A DNA stretch of 64,000 bases from Lycocorax pyrrhopterus obiensis (GCA_014706295.1 JACSVZ010000002.1:50618717-50682716); one strand, 5' to 3'; shown: positions 12,301-26,200, counted from the first letter of the stretch. Notes: generated by a model not told the origin, from the letters alone. Translations and numbers: made by a program.

Positions 12301-15300
12301 GTGAGGAAGACATTTCACTTCTGGGTCTTATCACGATACGTGGCCTAGACATGGGCAAAGTTTGGGACAAGGCAGCTGAAACATGACTCTGAATCCAGCA
12401 ACACAAGCTCTGCTAAAAAGATATGAGAAGGACGGATATGTAAAAGAGTTCCTCTCCTATGGAGGGGTTTTACAGAACAGAAGGCAAAGAGGAACATTCT
12501 TCCAAAAGGCCTCTACATTTGAAACTATCTCAGCTGATGCAGAGGGTAAAAGTTTTGTAAAGATATAAACTTTGTCAGCGTGGCCATATATGGATCATGT
12601 TTTTCCCCCTGTGTATCTGCCAACGAGAGAAAGATCTGATGTTCAGGGTGAGGATATTCCACCTGCTTGTTTATTGAAGAGTGAAGGGAGTTCTGGATTT
12701 TGAAAACGTTTTGTCTGGCCTTCATTGAGCCAAGATTCAATGGGGGTGTGCTGGCTTACCTTGGCACGTGCCACTAACCAACTTTATCACACACAGAAGG
12801 GAAGTAGAAGTCGTTCACTTATGAGGTTCCTGTCTACCTGTAACTACTCTTTTTAACTGAAATATTGTGAGTCATACTGCAAAATAAAGAAATTGAGTAA
12901 ATTCAGTGAAGGTTTAAATCAACAAAACTGCTTGGAGCTCATGGTCATTCTGTGAGCACAAGAGAACAGGTAAAAAATTAATACTCAGTGAATTATTTGC
13001 TCATTTCTGATTCTGGTACACACAATTGAAATTTGGTTCTGCTGTTTCTTGCTGTTGCTTACAGACACTTTTGAGTATTGAACACCTGGTCATTTGCAAC
13101 ATCTGTAACATCCTTATAGTTGGAAGGAACTTGAATTATGCAAAGACCAGGGTCTGTAATTATTTATATTTTGGAAACCAGATATTGCTTAGGGTTATAG
13201 GCATGATATACTATATCAATAAAGCTTTGTTTTATTTTCAAAAGTTCATTGATAGCCATCGATAACTTTTTATGCTACTTTGTCACCTATTTGTGAAAAA
13301 AACAAACAAACAAAAAACCCCCCTAAATTGTCAAACCTGAGTAAAAACCACTTTCTTGTGACTTCTTTTTGAAAAAAGAGCTTAGCAGTCATGGGTAAAC
13401 TAAGTGCTAATGCATTAAACATGCAGATCTAATGTATGGCTCTGCTCTAGAAAATGGTCTGAGTTTGCCTTTCTGTGGCGCTAGCATTTTGAGTAACACA
13501 TTGCCACTACAGAAGGGCAATACATAGTGAAAAGGATGTATCCTCAGGGATTTTAAATAATTCATTTCAGCAGGAAGCCCTTTACTATCGATACAACAAA
13601 TGATTTTCTTTTTCCTTTAAGCAAAATGGGTTTGGAAATTCATTAATTATTCTTTCAATATAATAGAATTACCTGGACATTAGGAAACAAAGCAGAGGGT
13701 TAACTGTTGCATTGATGTTAACTATGGTTTACATGTTTTACCTGTGATTAAAGTCCTGGATACTTAAAACATGTTTTATTCATGTCAGCAGCTATGGAAT
13801 TTGTAAATACTGTCTGACTGGTTCCTTTCAGACCATGAACAGTACTTCCCCATTCCCTACCAGTGAAATGTTAGCTAAACCAGCCTTCAAATTAATCTGG
13901 TGTCTAGACAATTTACAGCACTACCCAAAGGAGGCTGAGGCAGCATAATTCCCAGAAAACGAAGGAAAGAAATAAAGATGGTATTTCTACATCATTTTGA
14001 TGGCATAACAATCATTACCATTTCTAATCCCAGGGTAAATGTTTTCAAAATGTGACTCAAAGGGAGAGTTTTCAGAGAAGATTTAAAAAATTGTTTTCAG
14101 TCTCAAAAACTATAGATGGATGGGGATATACTAAAATAGATCATAGTTTATGTAGCATCTTGCAGACAAGATGAAAAGATGTTTTAATCAGCATCTCTAA
14201 GAAAATGTGAAGGGGAGTGACACATGACACTAAACATTTCTTTCATCTATCAAGGATAGCCACAAAGATCCCGAAGTTAAATGTTGAAGTCTGCAGAATT
14301 CCAACTGTAAATTGGGTGCAAATTTTTTAGAAGGGTGGTACTTATACAGCATAAGACATAGCCAAAGGATATGGTAAATTTTCTGTCATTTGAAGTCTTT
14401 AATGCTAGAGAAAATGTCTTTCTAGAAAATTTATTTTACTGCTATCATTATTTTCAGGTTAGCTGCAGAAAATAATTTGGGGATTTTTTTATGGCCTCTC
14501 TTAAGCAAGAGCTCAAACAGTGATCATATTCTGTTGAGGCTTCAAAATATAGGAAATACAATAGTTAGGTGAGATTCTACAGCATCAATGATGATGGGAG
14601 ATGAAATTATAGCCTCATTGAAGTCTACGAGAAAGTTCCCACTCCCTTTAATGAGAACAAAATTTAATCTACAATTATAAAATCTTTGATATATTCATTG
14701 CATTTAAGATGGGGATTATATGCAGACTGCCTTGCTCCAATTCACCCATTTTATTTTATTGCTATTATGTTTACCATTTTATTTTGTAATTCAGATTAGT
14801 TTTGAATTAACTTTGCATGATTTACATTTTTAAAGCATCTAGGAGTTTGAAGTTGTTATCTCTTTTCAAGTAGGGCAGAGCTCAAACTGGAAATGGACTT
14901 GAAAAAATTCTTTTTCTTCTTGATTTCACTTGGGTAAGGGTCAAATATTTCATTGGTCATTTTTTCACAAAGATGGGTATATACTCTTGCTTGCCTCTGG
15001 TGAAGTTGGAAAATGAAGATTTGTACAAACATATTTTCTGATTATTCTCAGCTTCAGCTGAGTTCAGGTCAAGATTTAGCCATAAAGCCTCATAATTTAG
15101 CTCATTTTGAGCAAAGCCAGCAATTAACATTGACAATATATGGTATTGTTGTGCACAGCCCCTTCACCACATTTTGACATATTGTCCAAGCAGGAAAGAG
15201 AGAACTGTCAGCTGTCCTTCTGTGTGGCCTTCTGAGAAGATGAGCAGTGGCTGCTGACAGTTTTCCTGAAAGCATACTCATAGTTTTGGACAGAGTTTCT

Positions 15301-18300
15301 TCAGAGTCCTAAAGAAGTTGCTCAGGTATAATCCTTTTCAGGGACAAAGAAAGTGTTATAAACTGTGACTCATAACCCATTACCAGAAATGGCTTTAAAG
15401 CAGGGATGGAGAGCTGGAGACTTGTTGAGAATGTACAAGGAAGGAAGCTGAGAGGCCCAGTCTAAGTCTGTTGACTATCAGCTTTATTCCACTAACACTC
15501 AAAGCACACCACACTGGTTTTTTCCTTTTTTTTTTTTTTTCCTTTTATTTTTTCTTTGTAGCAGGCTGATCTACCTTTGTGCAACAGAACAGAAAACTCT
15601 CTGATCCAGATTCCATCCTGATTTTACTCTGGGGACATGCAAAGAAGCAGAAGGTATGAGTCTTGCACTAAGGATGCAACTATCACAGTTTTTTAAGGTA
15701 CAATTTAAAGCCTGCTGGAGGCAATGGAAGGCCTTTCATTCACTTCAATGGGCTTTGGATCAGAACCTCAGCTAGGGAGCTTTTGTCCTTGGCTTTCTTC
15801 AAAGAAGATTTTACTGATGTGTGAATAGTGTTAATCACCCATGAACACTTGGTAAAGAGTGATCTGGTTTTTATGATATGTAAAATACCCTGCTGAAGCA
15901 TGAAATCTTTTAATGAAATCAAACAATGCAAAACTTGCCCTCCATAACCTAAAGCTCAGCTCTTGAAATGTCATTTATTGGAATAATGCATTCCCTATCC
16001 TCAGTCTGGGCTTTTTCTTGCCACAGGTGAACTAATATAGCCTTGGAGGTGTGCCATGGTTACTAGTATCTGGTATTTTACTAGAGGGGAGGGATAGGAA
16101 TTGTTACTATCAAATGTCAATTCTGTCCACCTCATGGAAGCAAGAGAAAATAAGCATATCTTTGTTCCTGAATTTATGTAATTTGCTTTTTCTGACATGT
16201 AAATTGACTGTACAGCCCTAATCTTATCCTTGAGAAACCACTGGCAACACAATTGAGAGCTTGTTATTTATAGAAATAACTATTGATTTGTCTGCAGTCA
16301 GTGAATGTATAAAACTGAAATATAAAAACCATTTGACAGAACCTTTGCTACTACCTTCAGTCTTGACTGCCATGGTATGTTAGGAATAGGGATGCAATTA
16401 TAATAAAAGCAATCCACACTAAATATTTGTTCTTGGGCTTATTTTGTTACCTTATGGACGTATAGTATTGAGGCTATGTTGATTTCAAATCCCACCTCAA
16501 ATTCTGATTTTATGTATGTAATCAGTGGTCTCCTGTCTGCTAGCATGAGGGGAAGTCTCATAGAGTCCATTAATGAGTCTTTTTTCTTATTTATATGTAA
16601 GTGAAAGTCCTGAGAATCATGATAAAACTCTGGTTCACACAGTTTATATGGTACCAATTTATTGCCTGGCTTCAGATTTTTTAAATGTCTCTGGCACTAC
16701 AGGGTTTTTACAGTAAGTTAGAAAGACAGGTATTCTAAGTATGAACTTGCTGTTAAGATCTCAAAAATACTGAGTGCTCTTGAATTGAAGCTTTGATGAG
16801 AAATAAATCCTTCTTGTGACATTCTTATGCCATGTAGAGATGTGGAAGTGTGAGCAATAGCACCTGGCAAGCAAGCTGTCTTCTTTAAAAGCAAGCAAAC
16901 CAGCTGCTCATCAGGCTGGAGAAGGATTTAGCAGGAAATAAAAGTCTACTCAAATGTTCATAGCTCAGATCTGCAAGAGAAAGCTCATACTTTATGATTT
17001 GTACTCTGAATACTGAGAAAAACTGTATTTATATCTTCTGTATTTTCAAACACTGTGAGGAGTTCATTTTTGAAAACAGGAGACATTTTCAAGTGAACAA
17101 TCTATTTAGGAGATTAATTTCTGTTCATATCAGTTCTCTCATTAACAGAAGGTAACCAGATAAGTAATAAAATAAACTTATGGGGAATAAACAAAATTTG
17201 ATAGAAATAGTCTCTTTCAGGATACTGTAGGGATAGGATTTCTGGATTTGGTTTGTATGGGTCCCTTCTTTCCCTATTCTTGCATGTGCATCAGACAGAT
17301 CATCTCATGTAACAACCCTCAAATGTATCTGCTTTCTGGTTACATAAACCAGCTGCATTTTAAGCACATCAAATAGATTAAAAATATTTTACCCCAGCAG
17401 AGAAACACTAACCAAAATGTTTCTGGCTCTTCAAAGTCCTAGATAGGCAGTGGTCTCATAAAACACTGGGAAAAAATTGTTTGGAACCAAATTCAGGTGA
17501 CTTTTAGCAAGGCTGCAAGATTCAACTGTGTACATATTTTCCAAATGGGCAAGGTATCTCCTCTGATCCCTTTGGAAAATAATTTATTTAGTTTTACAGC
17601 TGCCTAAATCATCCAGCTAGGACTCCATAGGAAACATGCTATACTTCCCCAAAATAAAAGCACTTAACACCCGAGGGACACTAAACTCTATGTCTTCCTT
17701 AGCTTCCATTTAGCTGTAGGAGAAATAAATGCAACAACATGCAAGACAGACACATATATCAATATATAACCCCCTCTCCCAACCTCCAAAAGCCTGAAAA
17801 GAGTTTGGATGTATCATCTGTATATTTTTTAGGTTATTTGGCATTTTTTGAATAATTTTGTGACAATTCTACTTCAATGCATTCGGTGTTACTCTAAATA
17901 CTGAGCCTCAGTCACATGACATTGTAACACACTGGAAAGTTTCCTTTTGATACCTTGAAACAATAATCGTTTCATTTTAATGAATATATATTTTAATCTT
18001 TAGGTAGACAATACTGTGATGGGTATCTCTCACCTTTTGGCTTGGTTCCCAAGGAAATTTCCCCTTTTTGTATTTCATTTGTTATTGGTTTTGGTTTGCT
18101 TCTTCTGAACTAACAAATCCAGATTAATGTATCCTGTCCACCTGACTCTCCTGCTGACAAAACTGTTCTTATACCCTGCTTGCAATCTCCATGTTTGCAG
18201 ATGTGACAACCAGGGAAAGAAAAGAGAGTTCTGTAACGACCAGAGAGAGAGGAGGCTGCCTGGAAACACTGACTGCCTCTTGCAGCATTCCCCTCAGTTA

Positions 18301-18938
18301 TTTAAATAGCATTATACTATCTCAAAGTTTTGAAAACTGAGATATATGGAGAGATGAAGTTCCTACCTGTGCTGTACCAAAACCGAAATAAGCCAGAGAT
18401 ATTCAACAATACTCTCTGTCCCAGACTCATGTCACACAAACACTTGAGCGTCTGCTCATCTTTGCAAAACTGCTCTTGAGATTTCACTGGACTGCAGGGT
18501 AAATTTAAATTTAAAGACATTCTCATTTGCAGACTCAGGACTTAACAGAATGATATTACTTGCATCAGGCTTCACTACCATTTAAGATGCTGTAGGGTAT
18601 CCCTCCTGGCTTCCAGCTGCTGCTCCAGAATGGCACAGTTTTATCCTAAGTCCCACGTTATCTATCAGCCCAGATGTCTCTGATGCCCTCGAGCATCTAC
18701 AGTGACACCTGTATTAGCCCAGCTGTCATCACACTAAAATGAGGATTTCAGAACAACATGACTTGATGCAAGGGAGAGAGTGAATAGCTTTTATTAACTC
18801 CTAGGAGTGTGATCTGCAGGCAGAACCCTATCTACTGTACTTTTTGTTTTCTAAATTGCACCGATCTTTTCAGAGGACTGGAGACCCAACAAGCAACAAA
18901 ATGCTACAAGATACAAGTAATGGAACTAAACAACTGAC
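6394..18938 (-). other. CNTNAP2 intron, 12.5 kb
   Basis: Non-coding, AT-rich. It contains short poly-T and poly-A runs (for example the T-rich block at 15520-15560) and a CpG-containing patch at about 10960-11240. No CR1 copy, RNA gene or exon was recognised. Open frames of 60-85 codons here look like chance frames. Confidence 0.75.
15523..15556 (+). repeat. Poly-T / pyrimidine low-complexity run
   Basis: Nearly pure T and C, followed by ctttgtag. On the minus strand it reads as A-rich with an AATAAA-like hexamer, but no retrocopy body or target duplication was seen next to it. Confidence 0.75.
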
Positions 18939-19072
18939 CTGCAGTACGATGTCCCGTCCATTCCGTGTGACATTAACAGTGTGGGGCTGTCCATTGGCCA
19001 TGTTTCTGTGGTCAATGTCAATGTTATATGGCTCTTTGGTGCCCCCAAGGTTGTACCGAATTTGCAGATTCC
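18939..19072 (-). CDS. CNTNAP2: CNTNAP2 exon: central strands of fourth laminin-G domain
   Basis: The exon is 134 bp, entering in phase 1 and leaving in phase 0. The acceptor is ctttttcgctag|GG and the donor is CTGCAG|GTCAGT. It encodes [17 protein letters not shown], then [16 protein letters not shown] and [17 protein letters not shown] with the following strand is a standard LamG motif, and NVT is a possible N-glycosylation site. It joins the 20.6 kb exon with a Gly codon split G|GG, giving PTGNLQIRY. The exon is too short and interrupted to appear as a long open frame in its own reading frame, so it was found by translating around the splice signals. The donor GTCAGT departs from GTAAGT, the only exon here with that form. 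Confidence 0.93.
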
Positions 19073-20564
19073 CTAGCGAAAAAGAAGAAATGTGAAAAGC
19101 ACCCTCAGGTATTTTGATCTGTATTCACCAGCGATTTTCCCATCTTTATTTTCACATACATCTGTTACCATTTCACACTTAATTGCTCTCATAGCTGGTC
19201 TCTGCAGTAAGAGAAGAGCTGGCGTTTGATATTATAAAGTTACTGGGCTGAAACTGCCTCTAGTTTATAACCCAGAAGTGTGACAATGACCAGCATCTCC
19301 AAACCACAGTGTTTGTAAACACTCCAGACTGCAAACCAAACAAATTGGAGTTATGCCTTGAACAATATGGACAATTGGTACAAAACTGAGCACATCAAGT
19401 AACACTTTATTGTTGAGATTATTATACTTGCTGCAGTAAAATTCTTCAAAATTGTACAAAGCATAACATTTTCTAAAGAATAAACCATTGACATGCATTG
19501 AACAAAGGCAAAATTACAACAAATTAGCACTGACACATAATTCACACAAGGGACTTTCTTGCTCTCACATTTAATTGTTCTTGATGGGTGACTGTCTGGA
19601 CTTCCACGGAAATTTAGTATTATATTGTGAAATGCAAACCTCAGGTTATGTTGTTAGAAAAGTATAGTCAGGAGTGGTTAATTGATATTCATAACATACT
19701 GCCAGACAGATTTTTCTTTTCTACACAAAAGTGAAGTGTCTGCTCTTCATAACACATTTAAATATTTGATTAAAAGAAGAATGTTTGGAAAGGGAAATGC
19801 AGCCCCCACTCTTGATGAAAAATGGAAATATTCTGTCCCAAAAGAGCAGACTTAGACCTTTATAACTATAGATTAGTTGTGTGATGTTGGATTTCTCTTG
19901 TGCACCTCCTTTCTTCCCCATGAAGGGAAAAAAATGTGTGGCATGTAGAATACTCGTATTATCCCATAGAAGAGAACAGCAGTAAAATCATCCTAATTAT
20001 GATTTTCATGGGGCACTAAGGCACTATTTGGAATCAAAGTAAATTCAGTTTCTATACAGTTTTAATACTGTAGTAGCAAATGGTCCATATCCAACCTTCA
20101 ACTGCCACCAAAATGTTTAGGACATTATATACTATACTACATCCATATTTTAGTCACCTCAATGAGTATCCAGATTTTCAGAACAGTACATGACACTTTC
20201 CACTGGCTACTAGGGATATTGCCAGGAGTTCAGCTATTCAGGTGCCTTCATGGGGAGGTCTGCTTGTCCCCACCATACTGCTGGTTCATGGCATGGGTCC
20301 AACTGTTATAGCAGGTTTTTGGTTTCTTTTGTTTGGCTAGTTTTGTTTTGTGAGAGAGGACTGGCTAAAGAAACACCACAAAACGGAACGATTACATCAG
20401 TACCAAATCTAGTAGAAGCAGAATAAAGGTTCAGATTCCTAAGTGCTTTACTTTTATGTGGGAAGGGTGAAGAGATTTTCTCATCAGTTCAGAGCTTCCC
20501 TTGAGTGTCAGCCTGGTATTGTCAACTGTGCCTTCAATGGAGAGAGCCCGGAGCAGTTGCTTAC
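19073..20564 (-). other. CNTNAP2 intron, 1.5 kb
   Basis: A short intron between the two LamG4 exons, in phase 1. No repeat or other feature was recognised in it. Confidence 0.85.
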
Positions 20565-20810
20565 CAGTTGGGTTCACAAGCACAGCCATGAAGTCCGGGG
20601 TGTAGGAGCTGACGTACAGTAAGACACAAGGGAACTTGGTGGTGCTGAAGCTGAAGCTGAGCTCTTCTTTGTTCAAGCTGAGGTCAGGTGCTGTGATCTC
20701 GGGATCTGCAGAACTCAAAAGTGTCCGGCTAACTAAATCCTTCACGCTAGTCCCTGGGGAGTGGAAATTGTAACGAAGCCACATTCCTTCTTCAAAAAAT
20801 GCTCCCACGT
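20565..20810 (-). CDS. CNTNAP2: CNTNAP2 exon: EGF-LamG4 linker and start of fourth laminin-G domain
   Basis: The exon is 246 bp, class 1-1. The acceptor is tctgttcaag|AC after a long pyrimidine tract, and the donor is ACTG|GTAAGC. The split first codon (G|AC) gives Asp, then [15 protein letters not shown], a variable stretch of about 30 residues rich in Ser, Leu, Asp and Glu, then [18 protein letters not shown] and [11 protein letters not shown]. The ends are close to human CNTNAP2 as remembered, but the middle stretch (roughly 20660-20745) shares little with it and looks about three residues longer. The acceptor dinucleotide is preceded by A (AAG), a weaker form than CAG or TAG. The 152-codon open frame 20431-20889 extends beyond the exon into intron on both sides. 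Confidence 0.92.
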
Positions 20811-22779
20811 CTTGAACAGAACAGAAAAAGGAGGATGGGAAAAAAAAAAAAGGTAAATCAAACATGCCGACGCCTTTTGGTTGAAACATATTACTGTGAC
20901 TTGATCAGTACTAATCTGTGCATGTTTCTACTGCTGCATTATTTAAGCACAATATTTAGGTCAAGAGCCTCACTGTTTTCCTATGAGAATGGAAAGAGCA
21001 ATCTCCATTTTATTGGTGGGTACTTGGATTCACAGAGCAAAGGAAAGATTTCCTTTGGGGCACACAGAAAGCCTATGCCTATGTCTCATATCAATACTAC
21101 AGACAAGAATAATTATGATTTAAATGTATTCTCATTGAAATTTTAAGGTAGATAATGCTCCAAAGAAGGAGATACAAGGAAGAGTGGCTTAAGGGACGCA
21201 GTAAACAAACAACAGTCAAGGAAAAGGAACAACAGAAGTTCTGACCAGCAAATTTTAGGCGATTTGGAAGGACCTCATAAAGGAATAATGGCAATTCCAG
21301 CCCCTGAAAGGACTGGACACAATGCTTGTAAACTATCCACAGCTAGCAAAATCCTTCATGAGAGCTCCATAACGATGATGCCCTCATGGGAGACAAAATT
21401 AACTAGGGAGCATGACTCAATAGCGAACAAGAGGCAAGAGATACCTGAACTGCAGATCCCAGGATGTGATTCCTAGAAAAAGTTTTCAAACCAATCTGAG
21501 ACAAGATGTGGTGTTCCAACACTCCTGACAGAAAATAAACCTACTTTTGGCGGAATTAATGCTTTCAGCTGAAAAAGCACTAGTAGTGCTTCTCATAATA
21601 ATGCAGTCCTGCCCCTTCTTTAACATTAAAATCATAATTCCAGGCTGATGTTCTTGCAGCAACAGCTGACTTTGATAACCTCCTACAGGAATTACTGCAC
21701 AATTGGCCACCACTGGTATTACCTACTCCACTGGGGATCGCTTGACTGACTTCCTATGGCAGTCATTCATTTAGAGACATCGTGGTATTGGATCAGCTGT
21801 GCTGTCTGGGACAACATTGTTAAAGGAAATTTAAAAATTATATGTGGACTTGATTAAGAATGTGTGTTTACGAACATTTCATAAGATATTAAATAATGAT
21901 TAAAATATTAAAATCATAATATATGAGTACTGTATTCAAAGAAGGGCTGTAAGAAACGTTTAAAGCCACAAACAGTCTTTAAACAAAAAGTCTTTCATTA
22001 TTTACTACCTTTCTACATGATGCAAAGTCGCCACAGTTTTGTGCAAAATTGCCCATCTAAACAAGAAATTTATTTTTATTCCGTTTTAGCATTTTGAGTC
22101 TTAACACAATTCTAAGCAAAGGCTTTATCTCAAAACACATGAAGGAAGATGCCTGTTTTCCAAGCTCTACACAGGCACAGATCAAGTTGAGAAAGAGCCT
22201 GCAGAATTCATTCAGCGTAGCAGAGCAGAGAGTAGGTAAGAGGATAGGTAGAATTATAAAATTATATAGATGATTCTTTCCAGAATTTTGCTACATCTAC
22301 TGCTGGAAAAGCTTTATTTTTTTTTCTTTGCTACCACATAAAAATTCTCCCAAATTCAAAATATCACACTTGCTGTGACCATATGGACATATAAAACACA
22401 GAGCCAAGTTGGGGTCCCAAAGTGCTATAAATAATTCAATCATTCTGATAGATTTATACTGCAATTTTATAGGGGAAAACTTAAATCACCCTGAAAAAGT
22501 TATGGGACAGGCAATTTCATTTAACAACTATATTTTGTAGCAGTCTCAACTTTAGTGCTCCTCGATTAAAAGTGAAGGGGTCTGTCATGAAAAAACTTCC
22601 CCAGTTCGTGATGCCCTCTGCCTTTAACAGTGGTGTAGGAAACCAGCGTTAGCATACAAAAATCTAAAGCAGTAGCTCCAAGTATTTGCAAGATGATCCT
22701 AAAAATATCCCTATGACCACTGATTTATTCTTCAGCCCCCACTTCTGGCTCATGCAAGCTGTTTCTGGGGCAGATGCTC

Positions 22780-23070
22780 TACCAATTACGCGGCTGTGGC
22801 GCTGGCAGAGCTGCCGGCCGTGCCAGGTCCTGACACTGCCACTGCTGGCGGGGACAGCAGCCCCCGTGGAGGCTCCACACACGCACACAGCACACTGATG
22901 CAAAATTATGTTTGCCTCCAGCCTGTTTACTGCTTGTCACGCCTTTCGCTGTAGGAGTAATCTTTGGAATTGCCTGGGCTGTGCTTGCCCAGGGCCTCAC
23001 GTTCTGGGAATACTTGGACCTTCAGTCCTGACCTCGGCACTGCTCTGGGGCTGAACTGGAAAGCGTGCGA
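22780..23070. other. CpG-enriched patch in an intron
   Basis: Around 14 CpG dinucleotides in about 300 bp, with runs such as gctgccggccgtgcc and gctggcggggacagc, inside an intron that is otherwise AT-rich and nearly CpG-free. No protein, tRNA or repeat was recognised. It could be a regulatory element, a diverged repeat or a methylation-protected site; the sequence does not decide. Confidence 0.4.
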
Positions 23071-23174
23071 AGAATTGTTCCAGAGCTGTAAATGTTATAA
23101 ATTGCTATATTAAATGTTCATTACTACAAAGAAAGCTTTAAGTAAATGGTGCTCTCTGAAATAATATTCCAATT

Positions 23175-23245
23175 ATTCTGTGATTCTGTGAGGTGAACTT
23201 GCGGGTCCTTGTGGGTCCCTTCCAACTCTCAATACTCTATTATAT
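23175..23245 (+). mobile_element. Short CR1-like 3' tail fragment
   Basis: About 70 bp resembling the end of a CR1 LINE: attctgtgattctgtgag repeats, then tgtgggtcccttccaactc and a degraded ATTCTATTAT-like tail. It is too short to assign to a subfamily, and it could be a chance or much older fragment. Confidence 0.35.
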
Positions 23246-26200
23246 GACTTTTTTTTCAAAAAGAGTTTCATGACAGAGCAAAGAATGTTCTATATGTTTA
23301 ACTTGATTTGCACTGAGAAAATAATTTTTAATGTAGCCGTATTATTACAGGCATACAGGGTATTGTAATGAACCTTGAAATTCTCCTCACATTCACATCA
23401 CCTCTTTTAAAAGGCAGGATAAGAGGAAGGTTCACTTCGGCTTTTTGAATGTTTTGGGCCTTCAATAGGAAGATATTGAATCCTCTCAAGTTCCAGCTCA
23501 TCAAAGAGGTTGATGCATGTGATTATGCTCTTTACTGAAAGAAGCTGAAATCCTTGCAGCAGGACTGCAAAGTGCTCAGCAACTCACAGGAGCAGGCTGT
23601 TTAAACTATTAGGACATATTAAAAATAGCTAAAAGATAATTTTGTCTATGTTGAATGCAGTTATATCATGATTTGGAAATGCTGAGGGCTGACCAATGAG
23701 AAAGCTACCTACTTGGAGGTCACAAGTGCAGCATCTTCCTGAAGTTGTGCTAGAAGGAGGATGGAAGCCCTTCATGCAGAAAACCATCTGAGCTGCCTGA
23801 ATAAAGAGGGTCAAATGCAGCACAAACCCTGCTGCTGAAATGTGAGAGAAGTTTCCATGCACAACTTTTTTTTCTTCTGTAATATTTGAAATGCTATCTG
23901 AAAAGATGACTCTTGGGACATCAGGCATAAGGCATAGTGAAGGCTGCTCTGCAAACCACCCTTTCAAGGCAGAGGCCTTAGGGAAATGAATGTGGTGGTG
24001 ACAGATCTGTTTTCTTCAGAAAGTAATACCTATTTCTACACCAATGTGCAGTGCAGTCACTCTCTGTTGACAGACTTTTCAAATATAAACACTTTGGTCT
24101 GGCTTTGTGGAGGAACCCAGAACAGGAACTGTGGATTGTTAGAAACAATTTTATCAAGCAAGGTGCGTGTCCCCAGTGTGAACTGCACATATGTTACAAA
24201 ACTGTCCAGCTTCAATTTGGAAAGGGGTGAAGCAAAAATTGATCCAAAACTCCCACAGAAAATGCACATGTACCCAAAACTGACAAAGTTATTTTGAAAG
24301 TTATGATTCTTTCGTCATCTCCACAGTCTCCCTCTCTCCACTCAGCTAATTTTGTTTTTGTACACATTCTGTCTGGGATCAGGAGTATTAAAAGACTGGA
24401 GGAAAAAGCCAAATAGCAACAAAAACCCCCCATTTCTCCTACAAAACTTGCAAAGTCTCATGATGTTTCTGGGGCTGTGCTGTAGACCTAGGAAAATGCA
24501 AGTAGGAATCTGATTCTCCTCTACTGCTTTTTACAGCAGTGAAATGTCAGTGTTGGTTCTTCTGTTCTTAGGTAGTCATAATGATTCTGTTAGCCATACA
24601 GGCAGACACATAGAGAACTAGTCTTCTTTCTCCATAACGTTTTTCTCATCTCTGAAAAACACAGCCAGCATGGCACAGGTGTGGCTGAACAAAACTTCAG
24701 CAAGATTTTCTATCTGGGTGCATAGGTATAAGAGATACAGAACTCAGCAGTCTTTACAGCAATTAAATTTGCTCTATGCTGACGGTAGGGATAGGAATGT
24801 TAATAGGAATCGTCATTAATCAAGTACCATACATTACTCTTAATAAATAAAGAAGCTTCAGCTCTGTGGAGCTACCAAAAAAATCCCCAAACCCCCCAAT
24901 TTCAACACTGGATATTTTCAGGAGTGGCATTGTGAGAAGTGGAATCTCCCTTCTTTAGAAGGACAGCTCTCGCTGACTCAAACTGCCATCTCATATTTTT
25001 CCAAGTAAACTGGACCTGATTTCTGCCATCTTTTACCTGGAGACCAAGGAGAAAGTAGCGCTGGTTACTTATTTAACGGGCATATTTATTTAACGGGCAG
25101 GGGTATGCCTGCCTTACAGAAGCTGGAGACAAAATCCTGACAACTATGAAGCCTGGAAAGGACATGAGAACTGGGGCAGGAAAACACTCTTTGTTTCAAA
25201 AAGCTGACTGAAATGAGTTCCTACAGCTGTAAGCATGTCCCATTTGGGGGCCCTAAATGCCTCCTTGGCCCTGCTCAGATTCAGTAAATTACAATTATTA
25301 CTCTGTGATGCCACTTTCCAGTGCTCAGTGATAGGTCTTCCCTGCATGGAGTTCTGAATATGAAAAGCAGCTTTTTCTAAATCCTAAGGAAGGACAGTCA
25401 CTGAAGACGTTCTAACACTTGATGCATGTACAAAGATTCTTCAGACAAGGTAGACAGTTGAATAAATCCTCTTTCTTTTTGCATAACTTCCTTTCTTTTT
25501 GGATTTTACACATAGTTATGAATATTGAATATAGATTAACCAGAGCTTGCTTGTTCATCTTACGGCAAAAAATGTGCTAGGGAGCACCTAAAATTGCTGC
25601 TACTTCCAGACTGTTGTCACAAAGACTAAGACTTGTTTGCCCAGGTACCTTCTGGCCATAGGACATCTGTAAAGGGTCAGAGTCTCACAGCTGTTGACCT
25701 GGGAGAGAATTTGAGTGCTCTGAAGGTGATAATGCTCACAGTTTATCTGGTTAGCTTACTCAACTTTTTATTCTACCTTCAGGCACATCTAGTGTGTGAA
25801 ATCAAGAAGAGGGGATTTAAAGGTATTGTTCTACATCCTCAAGTCTCATATTCTGTCTACTCTTACTCTAACAATTTGTGATGCATATTTGAACTTTCCA
25901 CCAAAGTACAGCAATTGCTTGTGGACATTAATAGAATACAAAGCTAGAGAGGGCTTGTTTCTTCTATATAAATGTATCAGTACTCAGTATAAAAAAGGCT
26001 CTCTTAAACTATCAGAATCAGGGAATATACAAAATAATATGCACCAGTGAAACTATGGGGTGTGATCATAAGTCCATGCAAAGATTCCCACTACCTTCGG
26101 TAGAACATGATGAGTGCCGCAGGAGATGGGGTTTAGCCACCTGATTCATTACACTTTCAACGCTCCCTAGTCAATGCCAACAGGTAGATTCTGCCAGGAA

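Noticed and set aside
12735..12800. Short stretch (tgctggcttaccttgg, then a degraded part) resembling the start of an avian endogenous retrovirus LTR
   Set aside because: Only about 60 bp of weak similarity, with no LTR end, primer-binding site or internal region nearby.
20431..20564. In-frame extension of the LamG4 exon past its donor
   Set aside because: The GTAAGC donor after PTG and the perfect phase match with the 19 kb exon show this part is intron that happens to stay open.
22765..22800. tRNA-like D-arm string on the minus strand (aattggtagagcatctgc)
   Set aside because: It resembles a tRNA A box, but there is no B box (GGTTCGAnnCC), no acceptor stem and no anticodon arm at the expected spacing. 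At most it is a trace of a tRNA-derived SINE.
25071..25097. 17-base tandem duplication containing atttaacggg twice
   Set aside because: Only two copies; typical replication slippage with no further structure.
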